DNA of 64,000 bases from Holothuria scabra (taxonomy: Eukaryota; Echinodermata; Holothuroidea; Aspidochirotida; Holothuriidae). Below the pieces are notes generated by a model. It was not told the origin of the DNA, ran no database searches, and saw only the letters and a list, made by a program, of their open reading frames with translations. Where the stretch lies: assembly GCA_037179385.1 (NCBI GenBank), contig CM074185.1, positions 7,187,371 to 7,251,370 on the forward strand, in the 5' to 3' direction. Position 1 is the first letter of the stretch. The number at the start of each line of letters is the position of its first letter. Shown here in pieces: positions 11,213 through 22,083 of the stretch. The translations under genes were made by a program, and so were the position numbers.

Positions 11213-14123
11213 CTAAAAATTAAAAAAAAAAAAAAAAAATTGACACATATTGAAACAGGTTGTACTGGTTTGAATTTATAAGATTTCTTCTTGGTAAAAT
11301 AATCACTTTACCTGCTTAGTCACATTTCAGATAACTTGTAAAAAGTACTTCTTATTGGAAAGTGCTTTCAGGCAAAAATTTTATTCAGATAAGAGTAAAA
11401 AAACTATAGGCATTTGACATATTCTGCCTGATAATCCACTTTAGTGTGCAGGGGTTTGGTTGTCATATTTACTTTCTGAAAAGAAGAACAGGGATTAGCA
11501 ACCCGGGAGAGGAGGTTTACACCGGGGAATTTCCCTTTCATTTGAGAATTTATCTGGTTTTCAAGGGTATCTAGAAGCAAAATTGTAAAATATTTATAGC
11601 AAAATTAGGAAAATAACAAGTCAAATCAGGTGAGAAAAACTGCAATGAAAATCGGATGTTCTAGATAATTTAAAAAATCCACCCAGACATCACAGGGATC
11701 CAGTAAAAGGAGGATATGTCCCGGTAAATGCAGACACCTGGTAACACTAAGTGTGGGTACACAAATACAGTATAAACCACAATACTCAAGAAGTACACAG
11801 CAAAAATACATAGGATGTACTGTACCGTAGCACAGATAAAAGTTTCATTGTATTTTTCCACACGACCATACAATGATGTCATTGTTTATGAATAAAGTGT
11901 TTACATAAAGATGACAGAAAAGTCACATAAGAGGTTACAAAAACTATAATGATTTGCTAGAAAAGTTATCTTTATTCTTAATCCTTGCTTAATCACATCC
12001 TCATTCAAACTGGCAAATTGATCAAATCTGTCCAAAATGTAGGGTAAAATATTTTCAAATTTACAGCTCAACAATGCAGCTAAAAGTGGATGAATCAAGC
12101 GAAAGCAAAGCAATGCTGGGCGTGGTACTAACAATTAAAATATTACGTGTACTTCTTCGTGTCTGTGGAGATCATGCTTTTAAGTTGTGACATCGGATCT
12201 ATACAGGTCATGTTTGAAAGGAGAAAGCGTTGTGATACCATTGTTTTGAAAAAGGTAATATCGCTATGGAAAATTGTCACAGATTCCTTTAGAATAATGC
12301 AGGGCAAATTTTTGAGTAATTTATAGAAATTAGAGAATTCATTGGAAATAGTAATAATAATAATAGTAAAGACTTGTTCTTAAAAGCACTACATCAAGAC
12401 CATCAAAGTCCTTTATATGTTTAAAAATAAACTGAAAAAAATGGCTTAAAAAATATAAGCTTTGAGTAAACTTTGACAAACCTGCATAGATGCAAATTCC
12501 TTGATAGGATCAGTAATCTCATTTTGGAGATAGAAATAATGGTCAACTTTACAAATGGAAATTAGAATTTACGAAAACCAGACAACATTCTGCAGCATTT
12601 TTAGCAGACAGAAATCAACAACTTTCTCACAAACAAGTGTATATACAAACGTTCTTCAAAATAAAAAAAAAAAATAAAAACGTTTTGATAGTGGCAGATG
12701 TTTGGAAACTGCAATATTTTTAAGGGGCACCATAGCCACAGGTGAAAGTATAGGCCTAGAATGCTTTTTCAGCCTGGATTAAAAGTATATTTCAAATTTC
12801 CCGAATTCTTCCAATGTATAGTAGGCAATGATCACTGAGACATTGGTTTAATTGTTTTTACATACTGTACAGTTTTATTCAAGGACATGATGTCATAATT
12901 GTGTGTTATTGTAGAAATAGACATGTACAGCATAAGCACATCTTTTTTCTTGTACACAAACGTAAAATAGCGCCCCTATTATTTGAACACTGTAAATGTC
13001 TAGTCTGCTTGCTACTATGTATCACGCTCTGAGCTGATGACAGAAATTTTTGGGGTCAAGTCAGCTTGAGTATAAGCGGTTTTTATAACATCATTGTGAA
13101 ATATCTATTGTCATTCAAGATCGCCGCAGATTGCTGAACAATTCCGGGGAAAATGAGGTACACTGTTACTGTATGCTGACGTGGCCATGTTTGTCTGTAA
13201 TTACAGGAAAAGTTAATAATATGAGACAATGTCAACGAACTACTGTAGCATACCACAATGCTAGCGCAGTAACAGAGTGAACTATACAATACAGGATGTC
13301 GGTTGTATTGTTTGCGTATTGAATTTGAAAACTGTTCTGATAAAAAATATCTTCAATAGGTTTCATCTTATGGTTTGATATCGTCTTGACATTCACAAAA
13401 AAAGGAAAAAGGAATCAGTTCAAAATACCACAAACTAAATGTTAGTCACCTTTGTACAATTTATAAAGCAATTTGTCAAAAAACGTACAGTTCTGTAGAC
13501 TGCTATACTGACTTAATGCTATCTAGCAATGAAGAGTATAAGACTTGAACCAATTGGTTGAAAACTGAGGCACAAAATGTAGTCTACCTAGCTTCCTAGT
13601 CTGCAAAGCATGGCACAAAAACTTACAAGGCAAGAGCAGTCCCTCCAATCTGAAGAAGTGTAGTACACTGCTGTACCTTGTCTTGTGATTGGCTCTTTAT
13701 GGTCATGTGACAATATTCTTTTTCTCCAAATGTAAAATTTAATTCTTCTTTTTACTGCTTAGTTTACTGTAGTTGAATATGTAATATTGAAGTTCTTAAA
13801 ATTATAAAAGATACTTTGAAAAGTAGTGAGAAGAAAAATTTTGAGATTTAGTTGTTGCTTCAAAATAATTTGGGACGACTGATCTTGCCCCTTATATGTC
13901 ATGTCATAACTTACCACAAACTTACAGTTAGAGTACATGTAGGTACAGGTATAACTGAAACTTTGTATCAAATTGACAAAAATGCATACTGTAAAGGTAA
14001 GTTATAATCTGCAAGAGAAAATCCATTATTTATGGGTGCAAGTCTTAAGTATGAATCTCTTTGCATTTAGTGCTACAAGTATACAACTTGAGAACAGACT
14101 CACCACTTATCTATTTATCTCAC
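11213..14123 (-). other. Intron of the MLLE gene
   Basis: No recognisable exon on either strand. It contains a poly-A tract at 11222-11239, a SINE fragment at about 13535-13605 (AGACTTGAACCAATTGGTTG) and the inverted-repeat element at 13625-13895. The rest is AT-rich and featureless to my reading. Confidence 0.5.
13625..13895. mobile_element. Inverted-repeat element related to 7863-8264
   Basis: Left end CAAGGCAAGAGCAGTCCCTC pairs with the right end GACGACTGATCTTGCCCCTT. The right 90 bp align with 8173-8262 (GATACTTTGAA, GAGATTTAG, CAAAATAA). No coding capacity. Confidence 0.55.
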
Positions 14124-14329
14124 CTTAAGACACGTTTTACCCCATCCATCTGCAATTTGAGGAAGTTTTTGTCTTCTAACATGTGAAGAATGTCTTCATT
14201 GGAAGCTCCTAATAACACTCCTGTGTATTGAGCTGCCCTCTCTGGTTCTAATAGATACACCTTACTAAACAGGTGTTCCCCTAGAACATCTTTTGTGTTT
14301 GGTAAGGCCATCAGGTTAATTGGGTGGTC
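14124..14329 (-). CDS. MLLE (PABC) domain exon: complete first MLLE
   Basis: Minus-strand exon of 206 nt. The acceptor is TTAG at 14331-14330; an in-frame TAG just upstream excludes the earlier CAG. The donor is AAG|GTGAGA. Seen: LGEHLFSKVYLLEPERAA, QYTGVLLGASNEDILHMLED and a final helix LQMDGVKRVL, so the whole five-helix MLLE layout fits in one exon of about 68 codons. Compared with the KITGMLLE signature the motif reads QYTGVLLGA: the glycine and the leucines are kept but the acidic residue is missing, so peptide binding may differ from PABPC1. The exon ends with AG of a split codon and joins in phase to 11070-11212. The exon starts at a codon boundary, and the exon before it was not found. 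Confidence 0.8.
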
Positions 14330-14552
14330 CTAACCTGAAAAAAATGAGTAGCTTTCCTCTAAGTGGTATTTAATAAACAGTCACAACTGATATGATCTTT
14401 TCAAAATGTAATTTAATAATTTTGTAAAACAAATTTTGTATTTCTCTACATGCATTTCCCGGATTCCCTCTACTAACCAGTCCAAGGTGCTGAAGTCTAG
14501 TGTGATAAGGTAAAATCCTCAAATCAATTACTGTATAAGACATGAGGCTCAC

Positions 14553-14600
14553 CTCTGAACTTCTTCTAAAATAACCTTATCCTTTTCATAGACTCCAAAC
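14553..14600 (-). CDS. Possible small exon, unrecognised
   Basis: A 48-nt open segment on the minus strand with CTCAG| before it and |GTGAGC after it. It encodes FGVYEKDKVILEEVQ between split codons. Its entry phase matches the exon candidate at 17663-17748: joining restores a TGG codon and gives SGHVIWFGVYEKDKVILEEV. That pattern (aliphatic-W-x-x-F/Y, then a short strand and turn) is mildly like an ADF-H/coactosin core, but this is weak. Its exit phase does not fit the MLLE exon at 14329, so another exon must intervene or the gene is different. Confidence 0.4.
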
Positions 14601-14701
14601 CTGAGTGGTATAGTCAAGATGAGGTTTAACCAGCTGCTACAAATTAAGATTCAGATGGTTCAGATGTGATCACTAATACTAAATCTTGTGAAACTCGTAT
14701 C

Positions 14702-15147
14702 TGGGGCCCATTCCACAAAGAGTTACGCGCAATCTTAACTTTGATTCCCCATACTTAAGTCAACAGTAAATCATACTTAAGATTGTGCGTAACTCTTTGT
14801 GGGAAGGGCCCCTGGGGCTGGTTCCACAAAGAATTATGCACAATCTTAAGTTTGATTCCCCATAATTAAGTCTACAGTAAATCATACTTAAGATTGTGCG
14901 AAACTCTTTGTGGGAAGGGCCCCTGGGGCTGGTTCCACAAAGAGTTACGCACAATCTTAACTTTGATTCCCCATACTTAAGTCAACAGTAAATCATACTT
15001 AAGATTGTGCGTAACTCTTTGTGGGAAGGGACCCTGGGGCCCATTCCACAAAGAGTTACGCACAATCTTAACTCTGATTCATCATACTTAAGTCAACAGT
15101 AAATCATACTTAAGACTGTGCGTAACTCTTTGTGGAATGGGCCCCTG
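14702..15147. repeat. Four tandem copies of a 111-bp palindromic MITE
   Basis: TTCCACAAAG recurs at 14711, 14822, 14933 and 15044, an exact 111-bp period. Each unit begins CCCATTCCACAAAGAGTTAC or a variant and ends in its inverted form GTAACTCTTTGTGGAATGGG, with a short AT-rich centre, so each can fold into a nearly full-length hairpin. Single copies are at 44369-44478 and 54621-54734. No coding capacity. Confidence 0.9.
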
Positions 15148-16261
15148 GTCGTGGAGATGGTTGGTTTAAATGAGGTTAAATGCAGCAAGTACAGAGACAA
15201 GCTTCACCTGAGAAAACACCTTTTTTTCGGGTAATATTGTCTAAAATGTCCTAATCAATTCTAGCAGCATGACTCTTCTTGGTACCCTTTTGCTCCTAGT
15301 GCATACTAATGACCTTCTGGATTGGATCTTTTCAAATGTGCATCTGCTGGCTGATAATTTAATAGTCACAGTAAATGCCAGGTTGATTCTCTTAAGGACT
15401 GTACTAGCCTCCAAGATGATATTTCAGTCTGACAATTTTCCTGGCAAATGTAATTTAATGCATCCAAATGTGTTTAATATGAAGATGACTCATAAGAAGA
15501 GGCCAATTCCTCTTAACTACTTTTTGATTGGATCTGCACTTCTAGAAATCAAACACTACTCCTAACTTGGTGTTCAAATGAATTTTCTTTAGTGAGTCTA
15601 AACTAGGGTGCTTGGACTGATCAAAAGGAATTTCAAATAAGATATTGTCCTTATTTGTATTATAAGCAGTTGGTAAGACCCCACCTTGCCTTTGCCACTA
15701 GGGCTTAACACCTTGACTTTGCCGCTAAGGCTTTAAGTCTGTTCTATTGTACAGTATGAAAAGAATATAAGTTCCTTTTAGAATAAGTCCACACCTCATA
15801 CCTGAAGTGAGGATTCTCCTTATCACACTAGACTTCAGCATCTCGGACTTAGCAAACCTGGAGTTGAGAAGGATTGGGGGGGGGGGGCATGCTTTGGGTT
15901 TTCATATCTCTTTCTGACACAAATGATCTTTTGTCTTGTAGTTTAAGGTCCAAAATAAGTAAAGGTTCAAAGTAATTTTTGGGTTCATGGCCACTGTGAA
16001 AACATTGACAAGCATTTCACAAGGCTTGATATGGAAGGAATTTCAGTTTCTCCCATAGAGTTGTCAATGAGTGGAATACTGTAGTCTGTCAGAGTGGGTA
16101 AAAAAATCCCCATGCAGTATCTGAAATGCTGTAAGGCTAGTAATGGACAAGTTTTTCCATGATTATAGTAGAATTTAGTTGTACTGGGCTGGTTTCAGTA
16201 AGTTAGGTACTGGGTTTAGTTGCTTGTTTTTTTAGGGTTCGGACTACAAGGCATCTGATAA
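15148..16261. other. No gene recognised
   Basis: Non-coding with no clear repeats apart from a G run at about 15878-15887. Open frames are short and lack splice or domain support. Confidence 0.5.
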
Positions 16262-16605
16262 GGCCTAGCTTACCGACTGGTTGGCCTAGTGGTTAGAGCA
16301 TTCACTTCTCAGCCGCAAGTCTGGGGTTCAACTCCTGGTTGAGTCATACCAAAGATTTTAAAAATGGGACCTGTTGCCTTCTTGCTTGATGCTCAGCATT
16401 AGAGATGGGAAAAGGGTAATAATACATATCAAGTGTTAAAACTGTAAGTGCTGAAATGGCAGCCAGGTTTGTATGGTCGCCAGGGGCCTGAGAAGGATTT
16501 TTGGAATGAACAGATTGTGAAAGATTTATGTACAGCACCTTGACCACTATGGTTATGTGCGCTATGTAAATCCGAGGTATTATTACTATTATTAGCTTAG
16601 CCCTC
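16262..16605 (+). repeat. Best-preserved tRNA-derived SINE
   Basis: The head GGCCTAGTGGTTAGAGCATT reads as an A box and GGGGTTCAACTCC as a B box, spaced as in a tRNA. The shared body ACCAAAGATTTTAAAAATGG follows, then a tail ATGTGCGCTATGTAAATCCG and ATT-type repeats. A GCGCTATRTAAAT tail before short repeats is common in SINEs thought to be moved by L2/CR1-type LINEs (known pattern, inferred here). Confidence 0.85.
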
Positions 16606-17170
16606 CTTAACCTTAATCTGTTACCTAGTATGTTAAACAATGTCCGAGTTAGACTGCTAACAGTGCTAAACAATTCCCTAAATTATTGAAAAGGAACTTA
16701 TGAAGTTATTCTCCTAATGGAATTATTCTCCTTAAAACAATATTGTACGACAAGTCAAACAAAGAAACCAGTCTATTTTGCTCTTGCATGCCAATTCTAC
16801 TGTAGATTATTGAAGTATTGTCTGGTACCCTTATATTCAATCCAATAGGGTTATTATAAAAGAAGTCCAGAGAGGGGCAGCCAGATTGGATCTTGGCCAC
16901 TACACGTCCACCAGAATAAGACAGTCCAAATCTAGGAATCATAGAGTTTTGATACACTTTTCTTAGAGAAATAAGAGTTCATAGGAAAGTTCTCAAAATT
17001 TAAATGATTTCACTGTTTAACATTGTTTTTAAAATTGTCTAAAAAATATTCATTTTGAGAACGACACACCATTTATTATAAAAATGTGAACTTAAAGTTT
17101 GTATTTTCCCTCATTTACAATGGAATAGAAGAACCAGACGTGCAGTAGCCATGATCTGCCAGATTTATTT

Positions 17171-17539
17171 TTAAAAGGACTCATTGAGTTGATAACAATA
17201 ACTTAATGAGAGTGATTAAGGGTCACTACAACATGACAATGCTTACAGATAGAATACTAAATCAGGTTTCATATCCAACAGAAACAGGAAAAACTAAAAT
17301 TTTGAATTTTGAAATGTCCTGACTTGTAACGGTTTTGTGCACAATTTGAAAAAGTGTCTGGTCAAAAATTTTTGAAAACCGAATTGAACCGTTAAATACT
17401 CCCACATAAAACAGTTATTTGTTTGTAGGATATGGGCATTGTCTAAGATAGAACATTTGTCATTGGTATGTGAAGAAAACTTAATCGGTTTGGGAAAAAT
17501 TTGTGGAATTTCATGAACCAACTCAATGGGCCTCTTTAA
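17171..17539. mobile_element. MITE CTCATTGAGTTGAT, copy 1
   Basis: The left end TTAAAAGGACTCATTGAGTT is mirrored by AACTCAATGGGCCTCTTTAA. The interior matches 45574-45910 (ATTTTGAATTTTG; CATTTGTCATTGGTATGTGA). TTAA at both edges fits a TTAA target. No open frame. Confidence 0.75.
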
Positions 17540-17662
17540 CAAAGTTCAATCATTAGTCCAGCATTTCTGACATGATTTAACATATTTAATGGGATAGCCA
17601 TGAAACTCAATGACTGATTACTCCCTTCCTTATCATCTTTAAAGAAACACACCATTTACTAC

Positions 17663-17748
17663 CAAATAACATGGCCAGATTCCTGATTGAGTGATCTCCA
17701 AGCTTTGTCCACTCCATTAGTCATCACACTTGTGCCACCACCTTTCAT
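17663..17748 (-). CDS. Possible exon, unrecognised (possible start exon or internal)
   Basis: Minus-strand segment of 86 nt. The acceptor TTTTATTAG is directly followed by ATG, and the donor is TTTG|GTAGTA. Seen: MKGGGTSVMTNGVDKAWRSL then NQESGHVI, with two bases of a TGG codon left at the end. This composition and the absence of stops only between the splice sites look exon-like. It splices in phase to 14553-14600. A distant resemblance to ADF-H domain sequence is possible but not established. It could be an upstream exon of the MLLE gene. Confidence 0.4.
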
Positions 17749-19595
17749 CTAATAAAATTAAATTATACTATCAAAATATCTTTATCCATGTACTTTACTC
17801 AGTTGGAATTTGCTACCTGTGCATGAATGCTGTGCCCTAACTGTAGATTATTTTAAGGGTCAGCTCTTGTTCGTCAAGTTAAAAAACATCCAGAATTGCT
17901 AATGTACTGGTACGGTATTATTCCCATTGATCATCTGACTCCCAAAGCAGCTTTAATTGGGTTTATGTGACCTGAACATAGCTGTAGGGTTACTAATGCA
18001 TGATAATAGGGTTAAGTTGGGCCATATGCTCCACACCTGAAAGTACATTTGCCATACGCCAAAGTATCATGCCAAGGTGGAGGTGTTTGGAATTATACCC
18101 CACACCAATTGCTGCAATTGTATGCCAACTTTTGTAATTTTCCCTGTAGCAGCCGTGTTTGTTGGCGTACATTTCCATACGCCAAAGATCTCTCTGTGAA
18201 AGGCCATACTTTCCAGTATGGCATATGCTGTTGTACGTATACATACGCTAATGTACATACACAACTTTTCTATATGTATACGTATGTATATACCTATAGG
18301 CTAGCTACACATATACAGACAGTATTATTAGGAAGTACTTATATTGCATTATTTTAAGCCTCTCCACCGGCAGCTGGGCTTACAGCGCAGTAGGCGTTAT
18401 GTATGGGATAGCCTTCAGATTCTGAAAGGCCCAGAAGGAAATTGTATTAGGCCTACATATCTCTTGTCAGGCCAGAACTGTGTGGGGTGATTTGCTGACA
18501 ATGATAACTGATGTACCAGTACTGTAAGGACAATTGGGAGGTCCAAGTTACAGTGGGCTAACCCTTAATTGTGCCAGACCAAACTTTGTTAGACTTTGGC
18601 CAAGGTATAGGCCTATCCAGTTCAAGGAAGGTCATGGACTCAAACCAAGCAATGTTTTCCATCTTTGAACTCAAAGTTGAACACTCCATAACAATACCTG
18701 TAACACTTATTTACCCGGTTGTGCCGAATAGTACAATAGCAAAGATACATGCCTGCCTAGGTTATTGTAGGCTAGTTGCTTTGTCTAGCCTAACGTTAGT
18801 TGTATTTAAGTTGTTTTTGTACACGTAAGGCAGCCTACGTCGCAGAACTGGCCTCTTGGTCAAAAGTTGGTGCACACTGCTTCAGCTTCAACTTTAATAT
18901 ACTACTACCAATATTACTGCTACAAAAATCTATCAACCAGATGATGAAAATGGACTTCAAACAATGGAACCGTTCAGATTTTCTCTAAAATAAGTCAAAA
19001 CGTCATATTTGTGCTAATGAAGTGGTTGAGACGTACGCCTTCGTTGTTCGCATAACTTTCTCCAACAGCTGCGACGAGGTAGTACTAATACATTATTTTT
19101 TTCTATGACACCTGTTCGTTGTAAGTCTTCAATCCGCGCAAGCTGTGGGCCTAGGGAGAATTGAGGGCAGAGGAAAAAGTCCGGGAGGGGAAGTGTGCTT
19201 AGTCCAAACCAAGAACGACACGCCTGCGCCTTCGGGTAAGATCCAGGCCTGCTGGGGTCCACTGGAGAAGTTCCCGAAAACTCTAAGGTTTGGATGGCAT
19301 ATACGGTACCTTATTGTGAAAAATGAAGTCTCATGAGGTTAAATTTGCTTTAGTAGTAGATGAAGTCAAAGACCTCGAATTAGGGCCCCTTTTATAGGTC
19401 CATTCCATGAGACAAAGCCCGGTATGAACGAATACAGGGGGATAAACCCATGAGAGCTCCGAGCTTTTTAGCACTTGGATAAAAAATTCACTTAGTCTCA
19501 CCATGGGTAAACTTTGATGTACGTAGCAGATAAATTCCACGGTGATCGTCCCTGGGACCGGGATCCAGGCATTTTGTTTGGAAGGTTAACTACAT
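17749..19595. other. No gene recognised
   Basis: Non-coding stretch. ATACGCCAAAG recurs at about 18055 and 18178, and TATACGTATGTATA-like AT repeats occur near 18235-18315. The open frames overlap on both strands and show no domain. Confidence 0.45.
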
Positions 19596-21237
19596 CAGTG
19601 GCGTAGCCAGGCTAGCAGTGGCGTCCCCAGATTTTTTATTATAGGGGGAGCTGAGGAGCATAAAAAATTGCAGGGGCACTGGTAGACAAAATTAATGGCG
19701 CCTGAGGCTCCACCGAATCGAAGCGCAAGGCCCTATCGGGTACATGGGGTCCAGGGGCCCGCCTTAGGGCCCCTGGTGGGATCCAGGGGCAAAGCCCCAG
19801 TGGAGCTCCAGGGGGAAAATTCCCTTGAAGCCCCCGGGTTTGTGAGGTATGAAATTAAAGTTGTTACCGTATTTAAGGGTTCTATTGACTTAACACCATT
19901 CCAGTATTACTTCCAGGGCAACTTCAAACAAAATATTGTTAAAACTATTGAAAAAATGAAACACCCGAGACAGCCGGAAATGGCATTTCCCAGGTGTTTT
20001 TACGATATTTTCTTTTGAAGAACGTTAAAATCATTAGGCCTACAGCTGCTTTTCCTTGTCAAAAGAAGAATTAAATAAATGTGATTGTTATTCGCTTCAA
20101 ACCGATCAAATATTTTTCTCCGCCCTATTCACAAAGTTATTCATAAACCAGGAGAAACAAAGTGTTCCTTACCCCAAGGTCGATTCCGACATGTTTGAAA
20201 CATTCAGAATTCCCAGGTAATTGCAATTATGTTTGTACATCTGAAACCTCAGAAAAATTTAAAAAATGGCCGTATACACGAGTTCTTTTGACCAGCCCCT
20301 TCTAGAGAGTTGTCACTCATCTTCCAGAAAAACCTTACCCTATAGGCGAGGCTTAAGTTTACTTTGAGTCTTTATGATTGGTCAATGTAGATGAAGTAGT
20401 TCATCAGATGTAACCAATCAAAAATTCTCCCAAAAGAAGTTCAAGATTGACTCAGAAAGTTTATGAGGAATAGACTCAAATAGATAATAGAGAGAGACAT
20501 GGAAAGAGAGGGAGAACACTTGACTTAAGAGATGAAGTCTATACATTAATACTTTGTTCATTTCCATAAAGTCGAAACCTTTGCAATGATTGAGTCACAT
20601 AAAACCAAGTAGAATTCGAACTCTAACTTATCTTGTGTCTTTGCTTATTTTCTGGGGCCGTTCGATCCACAACACAACATGACAGTCACACTCTGACTTC
20701 AAGGATAGGCGTACGGTTAAACTGCATCGTCCTGGGCATGACGTTAAACTGCATCCAGGTTGTGGCTTCTGTTCTATTCAGCCAGTCTAGAGCAGGACCA
20801 CTCAGTGTTTGCCCTTTGGAGGGCGTACTTGTCCATTTGGGACGTTAAGCTCCTTAAGGGAGCAGAACTCCTCCGGGAGTAATCGTTTGGTTTTCGCCCC
20901 TTGGCTCTTCGCCAGAGAGTCGAGGGGACTTTAAGAAAAAAGGTTAAACTGCATCCAGGCTGTGGCTTCTGTTCTATTCAGCCAGTCTAGAGCAGGACCA
21001 CACATGTTGGCCCTTTGGATGGCGTACATGTCCATTTGGGACGTTTAGCTCCTTAAGGGAGCAGAACTCCTGCGGGAGTAAATGTTTGGTTTTCGCCCCT
21101 TGGCTCTTCGCCAGAGAGTCGAGGGGACTTTTAGAAAAAACGGTTGTTCTGAAAATGCAAAATTTTTGTTAGGGGCACAGGCGCCGAGACAAGCTTCCCT
21201 GGGGGCACTTCCACTACCCCTATTGGCCACGCCACTC
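19596..21237. mobile_element. Composite non-autonomous element with CAGTGGCGTAGCC ends
   Basis: CAGTGGCGTAGCCAGG at 19596 is mirrored by TTGGCCACGCCACTCG ending at about 21238. Similar GCGTAGCCAG ends occur at 37800-37980. The interior has a GC-rich block (19690-19850) rich in GGGGCC and CCAGGGG phrases and contains the two tandem retroposon copies at 20743-21140. No transposase is seen. Confidence 0.45.
20743..21140 (+). repeat. Two tandem copies (200-bp period) of the hairpin retroposon
   Basis: GTTAAACTGCATCCAGGCTG starts at 20743 (with one change) and 20943. Each copy runs through TCTGTTCTATTCAGCCAGTC, then three stem-loops (GCTCC/GGAGC, ACTCC/GGAGT, CCCCTxxxCTCT/AGAGxxxAGGGG) to the end GGGGACTTTTAGAAAAAA. 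The body aligns with the U2-headed copy at 7281-7548 over TCTGTTCT-TTCA-CCAGTCTAGA, GGACGT-TAGC-CTT-AGG-AGCAG and the A-rich 3' end. The U2-like head itself is absent. Confidence 0.8.
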
Positions 21238-21485
21238 GTTGCTAGATACTATTCCGGGAAGAGGGGAAGTAATTTGATATTTTCTGCTTTTTTCAAGTGT
21301 GACTGGGAACGGAATTTGCAAACCCATTGAAATTTCTGCTTTATTTTCAAACAAGTATTGAAGAATACGGAACTTGTATTGGTAAGAAGGCAAGAATTCG
21401 GATTTGATGATAAAGATAAAGTTCGAAAATAATACTTGATGATCCGGTGAAATTCATTGCAAATTTTCGACTTTTTGTCATTTCA

Positions 21486-22083
21486 AGGGCAAGGGAAGTT
21501 TCCAAACTTTGTTTGACTGCATGGGCTAAAATGCATTTGAGATCGCAGTTGTGCGCAAATGCTTTTTATTAAAAATATTTTTCGGAGCTTGTATTGGAGA
21601 GAATTATTTTGGAATTTTTTTATATCTATCTCTGGGTGAAAGATTGATTCTCAGAGCAGGTATATTTACTTCAAAACAAGGGTGGCGCCAGCGGGGGCCG
21701 GGGGCCATGACCGTCGGGGAACACTGGCCCCCCGTCGGAGAAGGTCGGTGGTTTCGTCGGGGAGGCCCAAAAATAATGAAAAATAGGGCAAGGGAAGTTT
21801 CCAAACTTTGTTTGACTGCATGGGCTAAAATGCATTTGAGATCGCAGTTGTGCGCAAATGCTTTTTATTAAAAATATTTTTCGGAGCTTGTATTGGAGAG
21901 AATTATTTTGGAATTTTTTATATTTATCTCTGGGTGAAAGATTGATTCTCAGAGCAGGTATATTTACTTCAAAACAAGGGTGGCGCCAGCGGGGGCCGGG
22001 GGCCATGACCGTCGGGGAACACTGGCCCTCCGTCGGAGAAGGTCGGTGGTTTCGTCGGGGAGGCCCAAAAATAATGAAAAATA
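21486..22083 (+). repeat. Recent 299-bp tandem duplication
   Basis: GGGCAAGGGAAGTTTCC occurs at 21487 and 21786, and the two units are nearly identical to the end AATAATGAAAAAT. The unit includes GGTGGCGCCAGCGGGGGCC and GACCGTCGGGGAACACTGG. The near-identity implies recent duplication. Confidence 0.9.

Noticed and set aside
14702..15147. CRISPR-like regular repeats
   Set aside because: The 111-bp units are contiguous palindromic MITEs without unique spacers, in an animal genome.
16261..16335. A functional tRNA gene
   Set aside because: A and B boxes are present but the cloverleaf is imperfect and it is followed by a SINE body and tail.
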